64,000 bases of DNA, from NCBI RefSeq assembly GCF_019925205.1, contig NC_083560.1:148262526-148326525 (forward strand). Reading direction: 5' to 3'. The DNA comes from Metopolophium dirhodum. Lineage: Eukaryota; Arthropoda; Insecta; Hemiptera; Aphididae. Numbering within the stretch: the stretch's first letter is position 1; the number at the start of each line of letters is the position of its first letter. The notes below the pieces were generated by a model. The model searched no databases. It worked only from the letters and a program-made list of their open reading frames with translations, and was not told where the DNA came from. This document shows, piece by piece, positions 18,687 to 26,016 of the stretch. Both the position numbers and the translations under genes were made by a program.

Positions 18687-19836
18687 CTGTAATTTTTGAC
18701 TAAATACATTAGTATAAAATATAAAATATTATATAAATCTAATTATTTAAAGTGATTATTTATAAAACAACGAATGTACGTATATACGTATATATAATAA
18801 TAACTAATTATATTTTCAAAGCTAAATAAAAAACCTTTAAAAATTAGACAATATAGCATTTATATCATAAAAAATAAAATTTTAGTTGCTAGTGAAGCTA
18901 CGTCACACGATAATAGAAAAAAACGTGATAGTTTATATGTTAGTTAATAGTAGATAGGGCGATTGTAACTATCGTAGAGTTCGTACGGTAACATTACGTT
19001 GTCACGAAAGCAACTACGTGTTTACTATCAACGTGCGACAGCAGCTTTCGAATAATCTTAACGTAAAAGCAATAAAAAAAACATTATAGAAAAAAATAAT
19101 TTAAATTTATATATGTGTATAATATACGTTTTAGGATATATTTTATACAGTCATTAAACATTATTGAATATTTTAATATAATAAAAAAAATTTTTTATAT
19201 TAAAACATTTTACGTAAGATAATATTACACGTGTAATACAACAATCACGTTATCTATAAAAAATATTTATAATCAGCTATAGTATTTTAACATTGATAAA
19301 AACAAGGTATCGTGCAACAACTACTAGATAACGGTATCTATAGTTATTATCATGAAAGAGATTGACTATTAAAGATTTTTGAGGTTAGGTAATAATTATC
19401 AATATTATTGATGAATGATAAGCCCGATGTTCTATCTTATCTATGTAAATCTATGATAGTATGGTACATCAGTTATCTTCTATACTGTAGACGTGGTGTA
19501 ATTCATTTTAGTATTATTACTCTATGGTGTAATTATAACGTATTATTGTTACTTGATCATAACTTAACAAAAAAAAAAGAAAACAGCTTATATTATAGTA
19601 GTGACTAAAAGTGAGAGTTGAGAAACCGTCTTTCAACTACTTCTATTTTAATGTTTTTATTTTAAATAATCTATGAAAAAAAATCTTTAAGTCTAAACAC
19701 TCAATACCCATAGTAATATTATAAAACTGTATTATCATTACAACAATAAATTGTTATTATTCTATTTTATTTTTTAAAAAAAAAGAAGTATGATGTTAAA
19801 TTAAATAATAACAATAAAAAAAAAAATAGTACTTAC
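18687..19836 (-). other. Predicted leader intron / non-coding AT-rich DNA
   Basis: About 1.15 kb without a credible ORF. It lies between the candidate leader donor (CTAT/GTAAGT, 19836) and the acceptor before the TFIIS-domain ATG (TTACAG, 18687). I see no conserved motif except scattered ACGT-containing stretches near 18900-19030. Confidence 0.4.
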
Positions 19837-20016
19837 ATAGCTTGTAGAAATTAAGGTACTTTTTCTAAGTATGATGGCTGGTCTATTTGTTAGAGTTGTT
19901 TTGACAATCTTTTGACTGCCCGTTGAAGATGTTTGGTAAACTGCTGGCTGGCTGTTGTTTTGGCGAAGAAGACTGTTCTGCTGCTGGCTGCTCTTGGAAC
20001 TGCTGTTGCTTGAACT
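19837..20016 (-). ncRNA. Candidate 180-nt ATG-free leader exon of the replication block
   Basis: Leftward from a predicted start at 20016 (Inr TCAGT at 20014-20018) the transcript contains no ATG, is CAG/CAA-rich, and ends at a strong donor (CTAT/GTAAGTACT, GT at 19835-19836). A TATAAAA lies 34 bp upstream. The overlapping Q-rich open frame has its only ATG upstream of the predicted start, so it is unlikely to be coding. It is a plausible 5' untranslated leader for spliced mRNAs of the leftward replication genes. Confidence 0.5.
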
Positions 20017-20043
20017 GATGACGATAAGCTAAGAAATTCTGGG

Positions 20044-20050
20044 TTTTATA
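20044..20050 (-). promoter_or_regulatory. TATA box of leftward replication-block promoter
   Basis: TATAAAA on the - strand, 34 bp from an arthropod-type initiator TCAGT (20014-20018). The oppositely oriented promoter at 20666 has the same TATA-to-start distance. Confidence 0.6.
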
Positions 20051-20129
20051 CCCGAAAATAACCCTCTCTTCTCTCATTAGAATTTTTTGTGATGGATTTA
20101 AACATTTCAACTTATTTTACATCCTGTTT

Positions 20130-20620
20130 TAATATTATAATGGCATTGACATTAAGTAAATGTGAAAACATTTGACTGAGCAGGTTATATTAGCAGCAAT
20201 TTAGATTCATATAATATAATTGGTTTTTGAGAATGAATGTATACATTCTAAGCATTGACATTTAGTAAATGTGAAAACATTTGGCTGGACAGGTTATGTT
20301 AGCAACAATTAAAATTCATATAATGTAATTGGTTTTTGAGAATGAATGTATACATTCTAATTTATTTTAAATCCTGTTTGTAATAATTTAAATTCATGTA
20401 ATGTAATTTGCTGTTGTATATGAACATGTTTCAGCACCCATCTAAGGTAAGGTTATTGTAGAAATTTATTCAAGGAGGGTATTGACCATGGTAAAAGGTG
20501 AATGTCATAAACATTTGGCTGGGATAGGTTATGTTAGCGTCAATTTAAAGTCATGTAATGTGATTTTGCTGTTGTACCTGTATGTTCATGTTTTAGCAGG
20601 TTTCTATAATGTAAGGCTAT
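20130..20620. repeat. Tandem repeats (about 110-bp unit) between two divergent promoters
   Basis: Two close copies (about 20141-20248 and 20252-20360) share GCATTGACATT(A/T)AGTAAATG, ACATTTG(A/G)CTG, AGGTTAT(A/G)TTAGCA and GAATGAATGTATACATTCTAA. Two degenerate copies follow (about 20385-20440 and 20495-20600). Each unit holds small palindromes (CATTTAGTAAATG, GAATGTATACATTC). Lying between back-to-back TATA promoters, it is a candidate enhancer or replication-control region. Confidence 0.75.
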
Positions 20621-20665
20621 GACCATTTGTATACTTAATTATTGAAGTAGTGGTAAAAATCTGTG

Positions 20666-20700
20666 TATAAAAGACAGAGGGAATTCTCTAATATTCACCA
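20666..20700 (+). promoter_or_regulatory. TATA/initiator promoter of the four-exon gene
   Basis: TATAAAAG at 20666-20673, then a CCAGT initiator-like element with A at 20700, 34 bp away. The first ATG follows at 20762, giving a 5' leader of about 62 nt without upstream ATGs. Confidence 0.6.
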
Positions 20701-20761
20701 GTCTTCAAGATTTCATCCCAGGACAAGAAGCTCAGTTCAACAGAAATACTACCAAAATAAA

Positions 20762-21675
20762 ATGTCGTACCGTACAATTGCTTCAACTGATTCAGAGGTT
20801 AGTAACTACTTAGTAAATATCTTATAACCATAGAAAATTGGAGGCCGGTCGTAACACCACTCAACGCTATGGTTATAATTCTTAAAATAATATTAAATGA
20901 CTGATTATAACATAGTATATTGGAAGTGCGTCGTAACATTACTCAACGCTTTGGGTATAATTCTTGGGACATAGAAAAAATATATAATGGAAAAAAAACA
21001 GTAAAAAATAATATACTATGTTTTATGTTTCACAGAATGAACATTTTAGCGAATCAATTGATATAAGACCGTCTTTTTCAAAAACAAAACCTGGATTAAA
21101 ACGTTCTGCAGAAAAAACAAGTGTTAAAAAACCTATGAAAAAGAAGCAGAATAAAATGGTAATAAAAATAATATTTTTTTCCTAATGATAGCATAAATAA
21201 TTTATTTTTTTTATAGAATGCATCATACAGAGATAATATCAGCGAACGCTTGAGATCAGAAGATTTTGATGTTGAAGTATTTAATTCGCTAACATTCAGA
21301 CAAGGAGATGGCGTTGTGACAATAAAGACGCCTTTTGAAGAAAAAGGAAAGGATCTTTGGGTGCTAAGTCATTATAAGGTTACTAACATCGAGAATGTAC
21401 CAGTAAAGGACAGGTAAATACATTGGTTTAAATTTAAAAACTATTGCTGAATCTGTTTTTTTTTTTACTGATTTTATTTACTTCTTTTGTTTTTAAATAA
21501 AATAATTTGTTGTAATAGATGGAAGTTCAGTGAAGCTACTGTTAGATTGTACACGACCGACGAATCAATAGATCAAACACTTCATACTGGTCTTAATGAG
21601 ACAATGCAAATTATATTTGATAAATTACTAACCGATCCAAAGCGTCAAACTATTAAAAGCAAGACGGTTGTTTGA
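20762..21675 (+). CDS. Four-exon unknown protein in the Polinton
   Basis: Predicted exons 20762-20797, 21036-21158, 21217-21413 and 21519-21675, joined by canonical sites (GAG/GTTAGT..TTTCACAG, ATG/GTAATA..TTTATAG, CAG/GTAAAT..GTAATAG). The reading frame is continuous across all three junctions and gives 170 aa. The N-terminus is serine/acidic; a lysine-rich stretch (about 30-52, KRSAEK .. KKPMKKKQNK) looks like a nuclear signal. The remaining 115 residues appear alpha/beta (VVTIKTPF, WKFSEATVRLYTTDE). It has its own TATA promoter and a polyadenylation signal AATAAA at 21704. No homology recognised; a regulatory or DNA-binding role is a guess. Confidence 0.8.
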
Positions 21676-22016
21676 TTATTATACGGAAAAATGAGTTTCA
21701 TTTAATAAAACAAAATATTATTATACATGTATGTTTTTATTTGTTCAATACTCAAAGGTCTTGGAAAACATAAACCTATAAACTATATAGTATGTCTGAG
21801 AAAAAAAATTTCTAATTGAAACATTGCTATCAATTCTGTACTATCAAAATTTAATCTAATTATTTACTGAAAACATAAAATTTGAAACTAAAACGCATTA
21901 AAACTATTCTTTATGATTAAAGGTAACATGTAATTTAAGAAAAAAAAGCAAGTTTATTATTGAATAAAAAAGTTTTTATTTTTTAAATAAATAATTATTA
22001 AACATATTTATATATT
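21676..22016. other. Convergent spacer with polyadenylation signal
   Basis: AATAAA at 21704-21709 follows the stop of the four-exon gene. AT-rich to 22016, where the leftward PC4-like gene ends. No ORF or repeat noticed. Confidence 0.5.
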
Positions 22017-22637
22017 TTATATTATTAGATCTTGTAAAATCATATCGGACAATGTGTTAAAATGAAATTGTAATATTTCATATAAAAATGATGTGTCATC
22101 GTTCTGTAAATGATTATAATAATTAAAATCATAGTTTTGAATATATTGGTTGGTAAATTCGTTCCTTTGGCAAGTGGATGGCAGACCACGGACATCATTT
22201 TTAATTAGGTCATATGCAGTGTTGAAAGTAATTTGATAATTTGCTAAACGTTTTTGCTTGTCTACCACATACAAATCAATCAAATTCTGTAATTGACGAA
22301 GCCGGTACAAATCTACGTGTGTCAAGGTAATATATTCCTCGTTTAGATGTAGGGTAATTGAACTCTGTTTAACATTAATTGAATATGAAAAGGAATCGGT
22401 AATCTTTACACGCCTCACCCTGGTATTTAGGTTATTAATAATTGAATTGTAATTAGATTCAGACATCAGTGTGAACCATTCTTCTAAACTTAATGTAATA
22501 ATTTTCTTTGAAAGTTTACATTCTAATAATAAAATAATTGAAATCTGCTTATTAATTAGTAATCCAACTGTAATACTTTTCTTGTTAAAAGCTCGGATGT
22601 CGAATGTAGACTTACAGACAATTATTGGTGGACTCAT
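22017..22637 (-). CDS. Possible PC4-like (ssDNA-binding) protein
   Basis: 206 aa from MSPPIIVCKSTFD. I prefer this ATG because a pyrimidine-rich TTTTTTAG acceptor (about 22656) lies between it and the upstream in-frame ATG. The first half has FDIRAF .. KKIITLSLEEWFTLM, resembling the PC4/p15 pattern (DIREY .. KKGISLxxEQWxxL). A second beta-rich then helical unit (SITLHLNEEYITLTHVDLYRL) repeats the design, as if two such folds are tandem. PC4 domains bind single-stranded DNA, which would suit replication or transcription of the element. The resemblance is by eye and weak; the C-terminal 70 residues are unassigned. Confidence 0.45.
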   Translation of the reverse strand: MSPPIIVCKSTFDIRAFNKKSITVGLLINKQISIILLLECKLSKKIITLSLEEWFTLMSESNYNSIINNLNTRVRRVKITDSFSYSINVKQSSITLHLNEEYITLTHVDLYRLRQLQNLIDLYVVDKQKRLANYQITFNTAYDLIKNDVRGLPSTCQRNEFTNQYIQNYDFNYYNHLQNDDTSFLYEILQFHFNTLSDMILQDLII

Positions 22638-22670
22638 AATGAAGTTTTTTTTTGCTAAAAAAGTACACAA

Positions 22671-23020
22671 TAAAAAGTAGGATATAACTGTTAGGAGTTA
22701 TACATTGGACTGTTAGTTTTTTCCTTTGCAGTCATATTATATACTAAAAACTCGGATAAAAAAAAAATGCAAAAAATGTGAACGTACAGTTAGCGAATTA
22801 GTGCATACTAGAGAGGGAATTTACATATACTTACTAACCTGATACCTGAAAAACATTTTAAATTATTATATACGCACTAACCCGCTAGGCTATACGTCCA
22901 CAAGATATTAAATCGAATAATAAAACATTTAAGATAAAACATTCAATTTTTTTTTTATTTTTTTTTTTTATTCAATACAGCAAATATTATAAACAGTATA
23001 TTATATAAAAAAAACATGAT
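22671..23020. other. Spacer with possible leftward promoter
   Basis: A TATATAA on the - strand near 22738-22745 could serve the PC4-like gene. The rest is AT-rich with T-tracts near 22948-22975. No ORF. Confidence 0.35.
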
Positions 23021-23419
23021 TTAACAAATGGTGTCGTACGAACCGGTTTCACAATTACAAATAACTTCGGTTTTACAATATTTACTTAAGACTTTTTGAA
23101 CAAACTGATTACCTTTCATTAATAATACATATAAACATTTTGGTGAGAATCGGGTATGTTCTATAAAACAATTATCATCGATTTCAAAACTATGTAGAAT
23201 TACTCCACACCAATGACATTGAACTGCGTCATCGAGATTGATATAGTAAAATCCGCATTCTGAGAGCTTGTACTTATTCTGACCGGTATTTGGAGGAAAA
23301 CTTTTAAAAGATCGTAACCTAGATACAAATGCAGAGAATTCTGGATACGCTGGCGTTGAATTGAATCGTATTTGATCGACCAATGACTGGACATCGTTTG
23401 CGCATTTTTGAAAATTCAT
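23021..23419 (-). CDS. Single-BIR (IAP-type) protein in the Polinton
   Basis: 132 aa from MNFQKCANDVQ. Residues about 33-98 form a BIR domain: RLRSFKSFP, then LSECGFYYINLDDAVQCHWC, then an acidic segment and EHTRFSPKC. The zinc ligands are Cys68, Cys71, His88 and Cys95, with exact CX2C-X16-H-X6-C spacing. There is no RING, so it is a small single-BIR protein. BIR proteins bind caspases or IAP partners and are used by insect DNA viruses to block apoptosis; that role here is inference. A 72-residue hydrophobic upstream extension of the frame is AT-rich non-coding sequence in my reading. It is the last gene before the right TIR. Confidence 0.8.
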   Translation of the reverse strand: MNFQKCANDVQSLVDQIRFNSTPAYPEFSAFVSRLRSFKSFPPNTGQNKYKLSECGFYYINLDDAVQCHWCGVILHSFEIDDNCFIEHTRFSPKCLYVLLMKGNQFVQKVLSKYCKTEVICNCETGSYDTIC

Positions 23420-23672
23420 TTTTGAAGAAATTAAATAACTTATACAATTTAATAAAACTTTGAGAAAATAAAGAAAAATGAGACACGACTTGAGTGAACG
23501 ATGGATCATTAGTAACTGAATATGAAAAAAATAATCAGCAATCAGCTTAAAATTATTGTAAATAATAAATAATGTTTTTATCATTATTAAAAAAATCAGT
23601 GTAACCAACATGAGTAAAAATGAAATACAGCACATTTTTTCGAGGTAAAATTTACTAACAATCAGTGTGAAA

Positions 23673-23775
23673 TGTGTTACACGGTAAATCAGAGTGCTCC
23701 AAGGGGGACATTCCCCCTTGAAAAAAAATTTTTACCGTGGAAAAGCTGGCTGTGAACATACAAATATATACTACT
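23673..23775 (-). repeat. Polinton right terminal inverted repeat
   Basis: 103 bp, reverse complement of 5850-5952 with about two substitutions, ending ..ATATATACTACT at 23775. Confidence 0.95.
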
Positions 23776-23878
23776 CTTAGCCACCGCACCTAGAGCAATC
23801 GACATAATCGAATATCCTCTGACGCCTAGGAATAGCACAATAAGCTATCCAATTACAAGAAATTTTAACTTTGCTTAA
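23776..23878 (+). pseudogene. env: Errantivirus env cytoplasmic tail (continuation after the Polinton)
   Basis: The second CTTAGC (23776-23781) continues the env frame of 5626-5849, giving about 33 more codons to a TAA at 23876-23878. The polypurine tract and LTR follow within 50 bp, as expected for the end of env. Confidence 0.75.
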
Positions 23879-23923
23879 GTTTTTTTTTGGGAAGCCAGGG
23901 ACTTCCATTTTCGAGGGGAGGAG

Positions 23924-24520
23924 TGTAGTAAACCGACGACAGTTTACTATTATTTTTATTATTCAATTATTTGTCACTTCACTATAAATTAAACCTCGTA
24001 CCACGCCTGGTTGTTGTTGCAAGTCTCCAGATTCTGAGAATCACAAATAATCCGGTACCTATCCAACTCAAGGATTTGGCAACAACATTCACACCTGCGT
24101 CGGTACTCATTACTCCTTCGCCGGTGCTCTTCCGATCCACCTCCTAAGTCGATACCGTGTACCTAATCGTTAAGGGAGACTTGGTATATTGGTATATATA
24201 CGAGTCTCCATCCATAGCAGAATTAGAATTAGTCCCATAGCCCTACATGTAGTACTTACCTGGTCGTAGAGTCCGCGCACTCTACATCGCCGCCAGACTA
24301 AGTACATTCCCAGTAATCTTACGTAGATTTAACTAGTTCTCGGGCAGTAACTTAACGTGCTGTCCACAAATTTTTATAACATTTATTGTAATCTTTTTAA
24401 ATAAACTATTTTAACTAATCGTTGAAACCTGTGACTTGAACCTCTGTCAATACAAATCCTACCACATACAGCAACGTCGTCACAACTCAAAAATATAAGC
24501 GTTAGTGAGGGATCACTACA
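23924..24520 (+). repeat. 3' LTR of the Gypsy element
   Basis: It begins TGTAGT after a purine tract (CGAGGGGAGGAG) and ends ACTACA, an inverted-repeat pair typical of LTR ends (597 bp). It holds TATATATA near 24190 and an AAATAAA near 24402. The 5' partner is not in the window, so LTR divergence cannot be measured. Confidence 0.75.
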
Positions 24521-24560
24521 ATGATCTTCCATGATTGGCTGTAACGGCAAAACTTCTTGT

Positions 24561-25860
24561 CCGTTACCAATGATGTCATCACCAATGTTATTGACTTCAT
24601 CTACTCCTAAAGCCCACTGTCTCTGTCTCTGTTCATAAGAAGAACAAGCATGGGAACATTTATTCAGAAATTGTCAAGTGCTTACTAAACCAGCATCATA
24701 TTGCTCAGTCACTGTTTTAATAAATTTGGAATTTATTAAAAACTTCGACTTTAAATTCCTTGACGGCTGCAGTCCATTATCTAGCTGAGTGACAACGTGA
24801 TGATAATTTTTACTTAGCCCGCTTAACTGACCTAAACAAATTAATAAAATACAATTCATGAAATAGGTAAATGTAAACATAAGGGAAAAAAACACCTATC
24901 TTTCAAAATTATAAATAAGTAGGTATAAAAAAGCAAATATTGATTCAATAAATAACTGTGATAAATATACAGAAGTTTAACATAAAATAAAACAGGGTAG
25001 GTAGAGTACATAACCATAAAAAATTAAAGGGTTTGATACAAAATTTAAATACTAAAGTAAGTATTTAATACTGTTTATTTAAATTGAACATAATATGTTA
25101 TAAATAAAAATAATAATTTTATATTTTTATATATTATATATTATAAACTGGTTTTGCTATATGCATAGATTTCTAGTGGACATCATCATTTAGCATAGAG
25201 CAATGTTATGAATCTGTTAAATTTTAATTAAATGAATAGGTAAAAATAATTCTTATTGCAGTTGGTGTAGCCTTTACTCCTAAGGATATTTTTATGTAAC
25301 ACAATAACACTGTAGGTTGAACCAGTTCTAGTCAAAAAACTAGTTTTTGTTTATTGTATATTAATATATCAAAATAACAAACTAAATAAACTTACTGAGG
25401 AAAATCCATAAACTCGGATGAGTAACACTAAATTTGTTTCGTAGCACATTGTGAAAACTTTCCACGTTATTATTGGTTCTTCTTGGTATCCCATTTACAG
25501 ATAAAATGTTTGGCCCTACAATCTGTATCCAACACCTTTGAACAGTCAGTTAATTATATTTTTATTATATTTTAATTTTAATATTACCTACGGTTTACAA
25601 AAATCAATGTTACCTTTTATAATAATTAAACAAATTTGTCATTGGGACATTATGGTGTACTGCAAATGATTTTATTAGTTGGAATCCTTCCTTAATTTTG
25701 GTAGCAGGTAAAATGTGGTAGCATGTGTGTGTACCCCACACATAAGCATTTTCAATGCTTTCAATGCAAAGGGATTGCGATGAACTGTGTCTAGGTTACC
25801 CAATGATTTCATTTTCTTCCATACAGCCTATATTTAATTCATAAGATAAATATATTTAGA
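24561..25860 (-). pseudogene. MULE-like transposase, 3' exons
   Basis: Three leftward exon-like blocks: about 25650-25850 (KSLGNLDTVHRNPFALKALK, interrupted by stops); about 25396-25540 (VNGIPRRTNNNVESFHNV and HPSLWIFL, ending at a CA/GTAAG donor at 25395); and 24674-24831 after a TTGTTTAG acceptor (HHVVTQLDNG, KFIKTVTEQYDAG). The R-T-N-N-x-x-E-S-x-H .. H-P-S-L-W-x-F-L motif is typical of the C-terminal part of MULE-domain transposase-like proteins common in aphids. A frameshift ends it near 24674, and the remaining coding runs into the Gypsy LTR at 24520. Confidence 0.55.
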
Positions 25861-26016
25861 TTATATGTTTTCATATAATACATTAATACTTCATACTTTA
25901 TAAGTATCAACATTTAATAGAAATTATACAGAATGTAAACATTTTACTGTTCTAAATCAAAAAGTGTTGAATAGGACATTTTTTTATGATTATTTAAAAA
26001 TGTAATATGCACTGTT

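Larger units (their letters stand above)
5850..23775. mobile_element. Complete Maverick/Polinton (adintovirus-like) element, 17.9 kb
   Basis: The boundaries are fixed by 103-bp terminal inverted repeats and a perfect 6-bp target duplication. The element carries the full Polinton core: protein-primed PolB, retroviral-type integrase with chromodomain, FtsK/HerA-like packaging ATPase, adenain-like protease, minor (single jelly-roll) and major capsid proteins. It also has a PLA2/pX-like protein, a DUF8207-like protein and accessory genes (TFIIS N-domain, BIR, PC4-like, a four-exon unknown). Every core ORF is open and shows its catalytic motifs; the only clear lesion is a frameshift in a small coiled-coil ORF. 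The TIRs differ at only about two positions, so the insertion looks recent. It is younger than the Gypsy element that it interrupts. Confidence 0.96.
967..24520 (+). mobile_element. Errantivirus/Gypsy LTR retrotransposon, interrupted by a hAT and a Polinton
   Basis: In order on the + strand: RT and RNase H (969-1991), integrase (1985-3337), a small ORF (3443-3733), envelope pieces (5112-5849), the env tail after the Polinton (23776-23878), a purine-rich polypurine tract (about 23913-23923) and a 3' LTR (23924-24520). The pol-then-env order and an F-like env identify an insect errantivirus-type Gypsy element. Its 5' LTR, gag and most of RT are not in the window. It is dead: pol is frameshifted near 1985, env is frameshifted near 5640, and three insertions split it. 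Gypsy is therefore the oldest layer of the nest. Confidence 0.85.

Noticed and set aside
19408..19608. 66-codon + strand ORF in the Polinton
   Set aside because: Composition is random AT-rich; lies in the predicted leader intron with no promoter or homology.
19883..20110. Glutamine-rich ORF on the - strand
   Set aside because: A TATA box lies inside it, its only ATG is upstream of the predicted transcription start, and the region fits a non-coding leader exon better.
20130..20620. CRISPR-like array
   Set aside because: Units are about 110 bp, diverged, with no spacer structure; the host is a eukaryote.
23420..23635. Membrane-like N-terminal extension of the BIR protein
   Set aside because: AT-rich, T-run translation typical of non-coding DNA; the compact protein from 23419 contains the whole BIR domain.
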